Below are positions 8,684 to 16,902 of a DNA stretch of 64,000 nucleotides, in pieces. A model generated the notes under the pieces. It made no database searches. It saw nothing but the letters and a program-made list of their open reading frames with translations, and was not told the origin of the DNA. The DNA comes from CAZNRY01 sp964575675 (GTDB lineage Bacteria; Eisenbacteria; RBG-16-71-46; CAIMUX01; VGJL01). The stretch is taken from positions 21,610 to 85,609 of the forward strand of contig CAZNRY010000001.1 in NCBI GenBank assembly GCA_964575675.1, given 5' to 3'. The first letter of the stretch is position 1. Each line of letters begins with the position of its first letter. The translations under genes were made by a program, and so were the position numbers.

Positions 8684-9160
8684 TCAGAGCAGCATTTCGA
8701 GCTCGATCTCGTCGCGCAGCGGAATCCCCCCGATCCCGATCAAGGGGATCGACGGTTTGAGTCGGCGGGATACATCGAGGGCGTTTGCGTGGAGGGCCAC
8801 GAGCACGAATCCAATCTTCTGGTAGAAGCGTAACGCCCCGAGGTTGTCGTTCGTGGTGATGAGCCAGAGACGGCGGCAGCCCGCCGCAACGGCCGCGCCC
8901 CGCACGGCTTCGATCAACGGCCGTCCGCCCCCGATGATCAAGCTGTTCAGGGAGACGACCTCGCATTGACCTTCCTCGAATCGGTAGGTCACGAGACCGA
9001 CGGGGGACCCATCGAGGATCGAGAGGAATGCAGGAAGCGCGTCCGCCTGATGCACGCGGCCGCGAGAGACGATCCGGGTCGCGTCCCAGTGCTCCTGGAG
9101 GAAGCGTTGCACCCAGGTGAGGTCGCCGGGTAGGACCGGTCGGGTCTCGAGAGTCGTCAT
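8684..9160 (-). CDS. GNAT-family N-acetyltransferase
   Basis: 158 residues with the GNAT plan: DALPAFLSILDGSPVGLVTYRF is strands beta2-beta4, EVVSLNSLIIGGGRPLIEAV carries the acetyl-CoA motif A in a relaxed form, and LWLITTNDNLGALRFYQKIGFV is the diagnostic C-terminal part (N-x-x-A-x-x-F-Y-x-K-x-G-F). Such enzymes move acetyl from acetyl-CoA to an amine. The substrate cannot be told. It is a single gene on the minus strand, convergent with the PfkB kinase and divergent from the M29 aminopeptidase 207 bp away. Confidence 0.88.
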   Translation of the reverse strand: MTTLETRPVLPGDLTWVQRFLQEHWDATRIVSRGRVHQADALPAFLSILDGSPVGLVTYRFEEGQCEVVSLNSLIIGGGRPLIEAVRGAAVAAGCRRLWLITTNDNLGALRFYQKIGFVLVALHANALDVSRRLKPSIPLIGIGGIPLRDEIELEMLL

Positions 9161-9220
9161 CGGTTTCGGTCCCGAGGTTAGGGAGGAAGGGTCGAGGCGT
9201 CAACCCGGAGGTCGACATGT

Positions 9221-9312
9221 GCGCTCACTCCGCGCATCTCGCTCGGCCGGCTGAGCGTACAGGGCGCCGGCTTCGCGAGCGCGCGGGTTCGCGCACAGGG
9301 CGCCGCTTCCCT
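9221..9312 (+). repeat. Dispersed GC-rich intergenic repeat, short copy
   Basis: The unit CGCGCATCTCGCTCGGCCGGCTGAGCG and the following GGGCGCCGGCTTCGCGAGCGCGC closely match 42957-43034 (CGGCGCATCCCGCTCGGCTGGCTGAACG, then GGGCGCCAGCCTCGCGGGCGCGC) and the left end of the 60-kb copy. It lies upstream of the aminopeptidase promoter, in the same orientation as the other copies. Confidence 0.7.
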
Positions 9313-9318
9313 CCGCGC

Positions 9319-9348
9319 TTGACTCCCCGCGCGGTGGCGGCGTAGGAA
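9319..9348 (+). promoter_or_regulatory. Putative sigma-70-like promoter for the M29 aminopeptidase
   Basis: TTGACT at 9319-9324 and TAGGAA at 9343-9348 are separated by 18 bp, 20 bp before the ATG at 9368. The -35 is close to consensus and the -10 is weak. A T6 tract and GGGAGGG ribosome site follow. Confidence 0.4.
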
Positions 9349-9367
9349 GGTTTTTTCGGGAGGGAAC

Positions 9368-10591
9368 ATGAACACGAGACTCGACGAGAAGTACGCGGAC
9401 GTCATCCTGAAGTGCGGCATCAATGTCCAACCCGGCCAGCCGGTCCTGATCCGGACCGAGCTCGCCCAGCGGGAGTTCGCGGCGGTCCTGACCCGCCGCG
9501 CCTACGATCTCGGCGCTTGTTTCGTGCACCTGGTCTATCGCGACCCGCGGAACGATCGCGCGCGGATCGATCGGGGCCGGGAAGAGTACCTCGACTACGT
9601 CCCATCGTTCGTCCAGCCGACATTCAAGGTCTACCTCGACGAGAACTGGGCGAGCATCTCGCTCCTCGGCTCGGAAGACCCCGATGTCTTTGAGGGGATC
9701 GACTCCGCGAAGCTCGGGCGAGCGCAGAAAGCGGCCTCGATCGCCGCGCAGGAATGGCTCACGCGCGCCTCGGCGAACCACATCGCCTGGAATGTCTGCC
9801 TCTATCCCACTGCCCGCTGGGCGGCGAAGGTCCTCGGTGGGGAGGATGGCTGGGAGGAGCGAATTTGGAAGGACCTCGCGCCGATCCTTCGTCTCGATGC
9901 TGATGACCCGGCCGCGGCCTGGGCGACGCAGGGGGCTGAGCTCAAGCGCCGCGCCTCCCACATGAACGACGCGAAGTTCGACGGGATTCGTTTCACCGGC
10001 CCCGGGACCGATCTGACCCTCGGCATGCAGCCCGACCGGGTCTTCCTCGGAGGGGGCGGATTGGCGAAGGACGGGCGGCACTTCATGCCGAACATTCCGA
10101 CCGAGGAGATCTTCAGCGCGCCCGATTGCGCGCGCGCGGAGGGAACGGTCCGGTGCACGCGTCCCGTCGAGATCATGGGGACGAACGTCGATGGGGTGTG
10201 GCTCAAGTTTGAGGACGGCGCCGTCGTCGACGCGGGCGCCGAAAAGAATGCGCCCGTCCTCGATCAGCTCCTGAAGGTCGACGATCGGGCGCGGTACCTG
10301 GGCGAGATCGCGCTCGTTGGGACCGATTCCCCGATCTACCGGAGCGGCCGGATCTTTCACAATATTCTCTTCGATGAGAACGCCGCCTGCCACATCGCGC
10401 TCGGCAACGGCTACCCGAAGTGCGTCGAGGGGGGCACGGAGATGACCAAGGAAGAGCTGGCCACGCGCGGCTGCAACGTTTCGCTCGTCCACGTCGATCT
10501 CATGATCGGGTCGGACGAGGTCTCCGTCAGCGGCATCCGCGGCGACGGGACTGAAGAGCTGATCATCGACAAGGGACGGTTCGCGATCTAA
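9368..10591 (+). CDS. M29-family metallo-aminopeptidase (thermophilic aminopeptidase type)
   Basis: 407 residues, the usual length for AmpS/aminopeptidase T proteins. N-terminal substrate-recruiting half: NVQPGQPVLIRTELAQREF. C-terminal dimetal half: the Glu pair in MPNIPTEEIFSAPD (about 244-245), the conserved GTV/TRP stretch, the His in FDENAACHIALGNGYP (about 340), and HVDLMIG with its Asp. These are the expected metal ligands. Members remove N-terminal residues from peptides in the cytoplasm; there is no signal peptide. ATG follows GGGAGGG. It is probably the first gene of a unit that continues into the DUF4177 gene 71 bp later. Confidence 0.92.
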   Translation: MNTRLDEKYADVILKCGINVQPGQPVLIRTELAQREFAAVLTRRAYDLGACFVHLVYRDPRNDRARIDRGREEYLDYVPSFVQPTFKVYLDENWASISLLGSEDPDVFEGIDSAKLGRAQKAASIAAQEWLTRASANHIAWNVCLYPTARWAAKVLGGEDGWEERIWKDLAPILRLDADDPAAAWATQGAELKRRASHMNDAKFDGIRFTGPGTDLTLGMQPDRVFLGGGGLAKDGRHFMPNIPTEEIFSAPDCARAEGTVRCTRPVEIMGTNVDGVWLKFEDGAVVDAGAEKNAPVLDQLLKVDDRARYLGEIALVGTDSPIYRSGRIFHNILFDENAACHIALGNGYPKCVEGGTEMTKEELATRGCNVSLVHVDLMIGSDEVSVSGIRGDGTEELIIDKGRFAI

Positions 10592-10662
10592 GCCGGGCCG
10601 CGCGCGGGTCGCGGGAGCGATGCCCGCGGACCGTGGATCGCGGCTCGCGCGTGGAGGGTGTG

Positions 10663-10854
10663 ATGAAGCAATACAAAGTCCTGACGATGAAGGAGAAGTT
10701 CCTGCCGGGCCGGTTCGACCCCGAGGCGATGGAGGCGGTCTTGAATTCTCATGCGTCCGAGGGGTGGATCGTGAAGGCGATGGCGACCGCGAAGATNNNN
10801 NNNNNNCCGGTGCACCGCGAGGAGCTGGTCGTCATCCTCGAGCGGGAAAAGTGA
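10663..10854 (+). CDS. Small DUF4177-like protein, interrupted by an assembly gap
   Basis: About 63 residues in the sequence as given. MKQYKVLTMKEKFLPGRFDP, then ALNSHASEGWIVKAM-like residues, are typical of DUF4177: a short beta-alpha-beta fold with a conserved E-G-W. Ten Ns at 10797-10806 replace the strand after ATAK. The frame resumes as PVHREELVVILEREK, which is the expected last strand, so the real gap length probably preserves the frame. GTGGAGGG precedes the ATG. The stop overlaps the GTG of the next gene by 4 bp. Role unknown. Confidence 0.7.
   Translation: MKQYKVLTMKEKFLPGRFDPEAMEAVLNSHASEGWIVKAMATAKXXXXPVHREELVVILEREK
10797..10806. other. Assembly gap (10 N)
   Basis: Ten undetermined bases lie inside the DUF4177 gene. 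The count is probably a scaffolding placeholder, and the true length is unknown. Confidence 0.98.
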
Positions 10855-12878
10855 TCTCGCCGCGCGCGGTTCTCTCCCTTCTTTTCTGCCTCCTTGCCGG
10901 CGCCGTCGCCCGAGATGCGCAGGGCGGCCCGCCGTTTCGCGATCCGGTGGCGGACGGCTACATCGAGACGCAGAGCGGGATCACCAATCTCTACAGCCAG
11001 GAGATGCTGCTCCGCTGCGTGGGGGATGGGGGATCGGAAGGTCTCTCCATCGACCTGTCGCGCGAGCGCAGACTGCTCGACGGGACCGTGGTCGACCCAT
11101 CACGAATCGCAGGACGAGCCTGGGTTGCCCCGTATCCATTCGCCGGATCTGCGACCCGGTGGGACGTCTATCAGTTCCTGGCCGCCTCCGCTATCCGAGA
11201 GGGCCGCGCGACACTTTCGATTGCGAGGCTGCGCAACGAGAGCGACACGGGATGGGAACGGCGCGGTCAGATCGTCGTCCGCCTCGAGCTCAGTCTTGCG
11301 CTCGATGGACCGGACCGCCCGCTCGGCACCTACGAATTCCTCGTGGGCTTCGCCAAGGATGGCGAGACCTATCGGAAGGGCGTCACCGTCACAGAAGGTC
11401 CGTTCGTTGGATTGATCCAAAGCGACTCGCCCGACCGGATCGCGATCGCCCTGCGCACGGAACCGGAAGCTCCGGTCGTTGTCGAGGTGCGGCGCGTGGA
11501 CGGAGCGGAGGGAGCCACCCGCACGATCCGTCGTTTCGAGAGCGCGGCCGCGCGCAAGCACGAGATCCTATTGACCGGGCTCACTCCAGACACCGACTAC
11601 AGCTACCGGATCGAGACGGGGGGATGGATGAGCGGCGCCTACTCCTTCCGCACGGCTCCCCCGAAGGGAGAGGGGAGGGTCCGTTTCGCCTTCGCCGGCG
11701 ACAGCCGCCAGGGTGTGGGGGGTGGCGCGAAGGCGTTCATGGGGGTCGATGCGCTGATCCTCGAACGAGAGCTCCATGAAGCGTGGAGCAAAGGCGCCGC
11801 GTTCTGGATCCAGGGCGGAGATCTGGTGAACGGCTATACGACGGAAGTCGACGACTTCCGCGCGCAGTTGCGGGCGTTCAAGTGGGCCGCTTCCTCCTTC
11901 CTTCACGAGAGGCCGATCTACGCGGGCGTGGGGAACCACGACGCCGTGATCCGCTCCTTCGAGAAGGGGTCGGCGGCAAGCGGTTCCGATGAAGAGATCG
12001 TCTTGGACCGGTGGCCCTACGAGAGCGAGAGTTCCGAGGCGATCTTCGCCGACGAGTTCGTCCATCCCGAGAACGGGCCCGAGGTGACGGACCCGCGGCG
12101 CCCCAGCTATCGGGAGACGGTCTACTCGTTCCAATACGGGCCGGTGCGGATCGTGGTCCTGAACAACAACTACTGGGTCTCGACCGCGGCTGCCCAAGTC
12201 GGCGGCGCGCCGGAAGGATGGTTCCTTCCCGATCAGATGGAGTGGCTCGAACGCGAGCTCGAGTCCGCCGACGCCGATCGAACGGTGAGCCACGTTCTTC
12301 TCTGCATGCACGAGCCGGTCTTCCCGAACAGCGCGCACCTGGACGACGCGATGTGGTATTTCGGTGACGACCGCGTCCGCGGCTGGTCGGCCGATCCCGC
12401 CACCGGAGAACTGAAGCCGGACGGCGCGGGTTTGATCGAGATCCGAAACGACCTGGTCCGCATGGCGGCGCGGAGCCGGAAGGTCGTCGCGATCCTGACG
12501 AGCGACGAGCACAGCTACAGCCGCATCCTGATCACGCCGGAGACTCCGGCAGGGGACCCGGCGCGCGACGATCGAGACGGCGACGGGAAGCTCGACGCAG
12601 ACCCACTCTCCGTCATCCCGGGACTGAGTCGCCCTGTCTGGTACATCATCAGCGGCGGCGGGGGCGCCCCGAACTACGCGGAAGAGAAGTCGCCCTGGAA
12701 CGAGTGGTGGAAGGCGCATCCCGAAATGTGCCCGGCGGCCGAAGGGTGCTACCGGTTCTCGATGCTCTACCACTGGCTTCTCTTCGACGCGGACGAGAAT
12801 GCAATCGCCCTCGAGGTCTATACGGATCGAGGAGATCTCATCGACCGCGTGGCGAATCTCGGCGCGGGCGGGCGTTAG
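10851..12878 (+). CDS. Secreted metallophosphoesterase, purple-acid-phosphatase-like
   Basis: 675 residues from GTG at 10851, whose GTGA overlaps the upstream stop. Signal peptide about 1-22 (VLSLLFCLLAGAVA). Residues about 180-270 look like an Fn3/purple-acid-phosphatase N-domain (LLTGLTPDTDYSYRIETGGW). The calcineurin-like core carries AFAGDSRQGV (about 279), FWIQGGDLVNGY (about 322), VGNHDAVI (about 360), LLCMHEPVFP (about 484) and LTSDEHSYSRI (about 549), which together give the dimetal ligands. It probably cleaves phosphate esters outside the cytoplasm. Unlike the phosphatase at 28709-30121, it has no FlgD-like tail. The open frame extends upstream to 10620, but that part overlaps the DUF4177 gene. 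Confidence 0.87.
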   Translation: MISPRAVLSLLFCLLAGAVARDAQGGPPFRDPVADGYIETQSGITNLYSQEMLLRCVGDGGSEGLSIDLSRERRLLDGTVVDPSRIAGRAWVAPYPFAGSATRWDVYQFLAASAIREGRATLSIARLRNESDTGWERRGQIVVRLELSLALDGPDRPLGTYEFLVGFAKDGETYRKGVTVTEGPFVGLIQSDSPDRIAIALRTEPEAPVVVEVRRVDGAEGATRTIRRFESAAARKHEILLTGLTPDTDYSYRIETGGWMSGAYSFRTAPPKGEGRVRFAFAGDSRQGVGGGAKAFMGVDALILERELHEAWSKGAAFWIQGGDLVNGYTTEVDDFRAQLRAFKWAASSFLHERPIYAGVGNHDAVIRSFEKGSAASGSDEEIVLDRWPYESESSEAIFADEFVHPENGPEVTDPRRPSYRETVYSFQYGPVRIVVLNNNYWVSTAAAQVGGAPEGWFLPDQMEWLERELESADADRTVSHVLLCMHEPVFPNSAHLDDAMWYFGDDRVRGWSADPATGELKPDGAGLIEIRNDLVRMAARSRKVVAILTSDEHSYSRILITPETPAGDPARDDRDGDGKLDADPLSVIPGLSRPVWYIISGGGGAPNYAEEKSPWNEWWKAHPEMCPAAEGCYRFSMLYHWLLFDADENAIALEVYTDRGDLIDRVANLGAGGR

Positions 12879-12902
12879 TCGGATTCGAGTCCCGCGGTCC
12901 CC

Positions 12903-14270
12903 TCAAAAAGTGCTGCGCAGACGGAGAGATAGGCCGAGGGATCGGCCAACGCCGTTCCGATGACCCGCGGCGCCGGCTGATTCCGCCATCTGGGGAGCCA
13001 GTTCCAGATCCCATGACGGACCGCCGCCGACCTCCTCCGTTCCGGGCGCGACAAAGTGATAAGCGATGGCGAATCCGGTCGTCGCCCCTACCGAGCTCGC
13101 GATCAGATAGGGGAAACCGCTATCGGTCTCCGGTTCGGCGAGCACCATGATCCCGAGTCCGAGGAGCCCCCCGCCCAACATGCCGACGTTCAGCATCACG
13201 CCCTCGGCGCCGGTCAGGTTCGTCTTCCGGGCGAGGCCCGTACCGTAGGCGAGACCCGCCACTCCTCCGGTCATGGCGCAGGCGGTGTAGGCCTTGTCCT
13301 GGTCGTCTTCTGGATCGAATGCGGAGGCTGCGGTGACACCGAGGAGGGCTCCGAGCGTCCCGGCGGCGCGAAAGAGGTACGAGTCGCCGCGCGTGAAGCG
13401 GCCATCGTCCGCGAGCAGGTGCCCGCCGAACATCCCGAGCCCCGCCCCCGCGAGCCCGATGCCGGCCGCCCCTCCATCCTTTGCCTCCGTGAGCGTGGCG
13501 GCTCCCGCGGCCAGGAGCATCCCCGCGTCGCCTCCGGCTCCGATCATCTCGGCGTGTCCCTTGGTCATTTGGGAGCGATCGGCGATCGTGTAGCCGACCA
13601 CCCCCTCCGTCATGCTCGCGAGCCACGCGGCAGTGGTCAGGTCCCGGCCGTCCTCGTCTCCGCCGGAGAAGAGAATGTCGAGCATGATGCCGTGCGCGAT
13701 TCCCCGCGTCGCCCCATAGAGCGCGAGCGTCGCGGAAGCGTCCGACACGTTGCGATCCCTCGTGAGAATGATCGGAAGGACCATAGTCGTGCCCGCGGTC
13801 AGCATGTAGAGCCCAACGACCTCCGAACCTCCCTTCGCGTTGAACGCGACCGGACAGGCCCAGCCGTAGAAGCCGAGCGAGAGGATCGTCGTGCCGACGA
13901 GCAGCTTGGTCCGGCCGCCGCGCTCTAGAACAGCTTGGGGAGCGCGGACCGCCACCGCGTCGGTGACCTTCTGCCGCAAGCTCTCGACCTCGGGGACGGT
14001 CATCGGCAGGCGGACCCTGCTGAGCTTGCCCTCCGGACCGTAGCCGATCTCGAGAACGAAGCTCGAGTCGGCGAGCCGGAAAAGACGCGCCTCGCGGAAA
14101 TCGGGGTAGTCGGGAAAGAGCATGAGCTTGCGCTCGAGACGCAGATCGATCCGGTCGATCTTCCCCTCTGCGTCGATCGAAACGAGCGATTCCTGCGCGT
14201 GGCCCCTCGGTGCAAGGAAGGTCGAGAGGACGAGAACGAAGGCGACGATGAGCGGTGTTCGATGGCTCAC
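12903..14270 (-). CDS. Gly-rich multi-helix membrane protein of unknown function
   Basis: 455 residues from GTG at 14270, chosen because GGGGGAG sits 5 bases before it; an open frame also runs to 14360. A signal peptide is likely (TPLIVAFVLVLSTFLAPRGHA). A soluble stretch (about 25-110) is followed by about eight Gly/Ala-rich hydrophobic segments with many GG and GxxxG pairs, such as LLAAGAATLTEAK, GLAGAGLGMFGGHLL and MLNVGMLGGGLLGLG. The C-terminus ends in LSLRLRSTF, with a terminal Phe as in beta-barrel proteins, though the body looks helical. I do not recognise the family. It follows the methyltransferase gene by 97 bp on the same strand. Confidence 0.6.
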   Translation of the reverse strand: MSHRTPLIVAFVLVLSTFLAPRGHAQESLVSIDAEGKIDRIDLRLERKLMLFPDYPDFREARLFRLADSSFVLEIGYGPEGKLSRVRLPMTVPEVESLRQKVTDAVAVRAPQAVLERGGRTKLLVGTTILSLGFYGWACPVAFNAKGGSEVVGLYMLTAGTTMVLPIILTRDRNVSDASATLALYGATRGIAHGIMLDILFSGGDEDGRDLTTAAWLASMTEGVVGYTIADRSQMTKGHAEMIGAGGDAGMLLAAGAATLTEAKDGGAAGIGLAGAGLGMFGGHLLADDGRFTRGDSYLFRAAGTLGALLGVTAASAFDPEDDQDKAYTACAMTGGVAGLAYGTGLARKTNLTGAEGVMLNVGMLGGGLLGLGIMVLAEPETDSGFPYLIASSVGATTGFAIAYHFVAPGTEEVGGGPSWDLELAPQMAESAGAAGHRNGVGRSLGLSLRLRSTF

Positions 14271-14367
14271 GGGATCTCCCCCACCGGCCCGGCCGGGCCG
14301 TTCAGTCTTCCGGCGCATCCGCGAAGCCGGCTCCGCCTCGATGACGGCGCCCGGAAGCATGCTTGGC

Positions 14368-15369
14368 TTACCCCGGCGTCTCCTCGGGGCGCCGGGCCGA
14401 TACGACCATCGTGTGGCTCCGTCCGAGCAGGGCGGCGGCGCGATCCCCCGCCCAGAACAAGGGCAGGAGGAATCCTGTGTAGAGGACCTTCTTCACGCGG
14501 CGGCCGCCCGGTCTCGCATGGAGGGCGCGTTCGGTCCTCTCCTGCAGCTCCGACATCGCCACCCTGCTCACGTGGTCGATGCGGATCTCCGTGAACCCCT
14601 CCTTCTCGAGAAGCCGCCGGATCGTTGAGGGCGTGTACGCGTACAGATGGCGGGGAATGTCCTCGCACGGATCGCCGCGGAAGAAGATCGAACGCTCGAC
14701 GGCGGAGGCGTTGGGAACCGAGAAGAGCACCGATCCACGAGGGAGGAGGATGGCGCCTGCCCAGCGGAAGAAACCCACGGGGTCGGGCAGGTGCTCGAGC
14801 ACGTTCCAGAGAACGACGAGATGCACGGAATCGTGAGCCGTTTCCGCGAAATCGCGCGGATGGTAGCATGGGAGCCCCAGGTTTTCCCGAATGTGGCGCG
14901 CCATCGACTCGCTCCGCTCGATTCCCAGGCCATCGAATCCCTTCCGGCTCAAGGCCCACAGGAACTGCCCGGTCGAGGGGCCGTATTCGATGAAGCGGCC
15001 TCCAGGGGGGAGGAGGCGAACGGCGCGGCCGACCTTCTCCCGGATGATCCGATCCGCTCGTGATGGGTAGAGCCTGCGGAGGATGCCTCCCTCTCGGGCG
15101 CGTTCCTTGGGGCGATGGGAGTAATAGGACTCGGGATAGAACGCCGCGAGGGCGGTTTCCGTCGGCCGCGGATTCAGATAGCGAAGGCCGCAGCGGCCGC
15201 ATTCCACGAGGTCGAACTCGTCACGCGGCGTAGTTTCGTAGCGGAGGTCGCGGCTCCGGAAGAGCGGGTGCGGGGAGTTCCCTCCGCAGAGGGCGCACGG
15301 GACCGTTTCGGTCTCCACGGAGAACGAGGCGCTGCCGCTGGATTCCGTGCTGCCGTCCGCGCTACCCAT
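14368..15369 (-). CDS. SAM-dependent methyltransferase with N-terminal zinc ribbon
   Basis: 333 residues. N-terminal Cys pairs PCALCGG and ECGRCGLRYLNPRP (about 25-70) form the ribbon seen in sugar- and lipid-modifying methyltransferases. The class I Rossmann motif follows: GRFIEYGPSTGQFLWAL (motif I), GLGIERSESMARH (acidic end of strand 2) and LVVLWNVLEHLPDP (motif IV with the usual EHL). The C-terminus has a hydrophobic patch (KKVLYTGFLLPLFWA) that may touch membrane. ATG at 15369 is chosen because GGAGGAGGAAGG lies 8 bases upstream; a GTG at 15399 overlaps that site. The acceptor is unknown. Confidence 0.85.
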   Translation of the reverse strand: MGSADGSTESSGSASFSVETETVPCALCGGNSPHPLFRSRDLRYETTPRDEFDLVECGRCGLRYLNPRPTETALAAFYPESYYSHRPKERAREGGILRRLYPSRADRIIREKVGRAVRLLPPGGRFIEYGPSTGQFLWALSRKGFDGLGIERSESMARHIRENLGLPCYHPRDFAETAHDSVHLVVLWNVLEHLPDPVGFFRWAGAILLPRGSVLFSVPNASAVERSIFFRGDPCEDIPRHLYAYTPSTIRRLLEKEGFTEIRIDHVSRVAMSELQERTERALHARPGGRRVKKVLYTGFLLPLFWAGDRAAALLGRSHTMVVSARRPEETPG

Positions 15370-15504
15370 TCGCGATTCCTTCCTCCTCCGCGAGGTCACG
15401 GTCCATGCCGGGACGGTTTCCCGCGCAGCAGCTTACCACAGCCGGGGATCCCGTTCCGTGCCGGAAAGCCCGCCGGTCACGCGCCACGCCTGCAGCGCCG
15501 GACA

Positions 15505-16902
15505 TTACGGGCGCCCGATCCTCCGGATGATCGCCACCCCGAGCTGCCAGCCCTGCGAGAATCGCTGCGAGACCTGATCCCCGGCGAGACCGAGCAGGAC
15601 GCCGAATGGCCGGGCGCGCTCCTCGCGCAGCGCCAGGGCGAGCGGCAGGAGGGCGAGCCTCGCCGCGGCCGAGAGGAGGAAGAGCACGTGGAAGTTCAGG
15701 ACCGCCAGGCCGAGGACGACGAGGCGCATCTCCCCGAGACGCGAGGCGATCAACCCGCCCGCCAGCGATGCCAGAAACGTCGAGACCCCGACGACCATGC
15801 TGTGCATTCCCAGGTAGGCGGTTCGGTTTTCCTCCGGGGCTGTCGCCAGGACGAGGTTGAACAGGGCGAGCGTGAACCCCGGCCAGCAGAGTCCGGTCAA
15901 CGCGGCGTCGATCCAAATGGGGAACAGCCGTCCCGGGCCCGCGAGAAGCCACAGGAGTGGAAGGTAGGACACCCCCAAGAGGTTCACGACGAGGACCGGG
16001 CGGTTTCCGACGCGGTCGATCACCTTTCCCCACAAGGGCAGCGTTCCGAGATTGAGGATTCCGGCGACGATCGAGTAGAACGCGATCGCCGAGAACGACA
16101 TCCCGAGGTTCTTGATCATGTGCGGGGCGAAGAACGGCCCGGCGATCCCCGTCGCCGCAGACCAGAGCGTCAGGAAGAGGAGGAGTCGCCGGAAGCGCCG
16201 GTCGCCGAATGGCCGCTTCATCGTCTCGGCGAGGGGGATCGGGCGCTCGCCGCGGAGCGGGGGCTCCCACTGCCGGCCGAGGACGAGACCAGCGAGCGCG
16301 GCGAAGAAGACTGCGACGCCGATGATCACGGCCAGGCCGCCCGCGCTGGCGCCCCGCAACACGAAGCGGTCGAAGGTCCATCCGGCGCCGTAGGTCACTG
16401 CCATTCCGACCGCCCCCAGGATAGTGTTGCGGATGCCGAAGTAGCGGCCGCGCCGCTCGATGCCGACCAGATCGGTCATCCATGACAGCCAGGCGGTCCC
16501 CGAGAGGTTGACCAGGGTGTTGGCGACGGTAACGGTCGCGAAGAAAAGAACGAGCTGCGCTGGAAGCGGAAGGCCGATGAACGGCAGGACGCAGAGCAGG
16601 CCCCACAAGAGGCGTCCCGTGACGGAAGAGGCGATCGCGAGCGCCTTCCTCCGTCCGAGGATCCCCACCCACCTCGCGCCGAGGAGTGATCCGACCGTCG
16701 ACAACGCCGTCAAGCCCGTCAGCAACCCGAGGTGAAAGTCGTCCGCGCTGAGCATCAGCGCGTAGGCGGTGACGAGCGAGCCGCCGGTGATCGCGATGTG
16801 GACCTGGGCGAACGATCCCTCGAGGATCGAGACCTTCTGGCTTCGTTGCGGCTCTCCGTGCGGGAACGGAGTGATGTCGGATACTTTGGCGGCGGGCGTC
16901 AC
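15505..16902 (-). CDS. Major facilitator superfamily transporter
   Basis: 465 residues with about 12 hydrophobic helices in two halves. The loop 2-3 MFS signature is present as GARWVGILGRRKALA, with its repeat in the second half as LWGKVIDRVGNRPVL. There is a central charged loop (about 210-235). The GTG start at 16902 overlaps the stop of the upstream secreted-protein gene by 4 bp (GTGA), although the frame is open to 17007 inside that gene. No substrate can be read. The coupling suggests co-translation with the beta-propeller gene. Confidence 0.85.
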   Translation of the reverse strand: MTPAAKVSDITPFPHGEPQRSQKVSILEGSFAQVHIAITGGSLVTAYALMLSADDFHLGLLTGLTALSTVGSLLGARWVGILGRRKALAIASSVTGRLLWGLLCVLPFIGLPLPAQLVLFFATVTVANTLVNLSGTAWLSWMTDLVGIERRGRYFGIRNTILGAVGMAVTYGAGWTFDRFVLRGASAGGLAVIIGVAVFFAALAGLVLGRQWEPPLRGERPIPLAETMKRPFGDRRFRRLLLFLTLWSAATGIAGPFFAPHMIKNLGMSFSAIAFYSIVAGILNLGTLPLWGKVIDRVGNRPVLVVNLLGVSYLPLLWLLAGPGRLFPIWIDAALTGLCWPGFTLALFNLVLATAPEENRTAYLGMHSMVVGVSTFLASLAGGLIASRLGEMRLVVLGLAVLNFHVLFLLSAAARLALLPLALALREERARPFGVLLGLAGDQVSQRFSQGWQLGVAIIRRIGRP

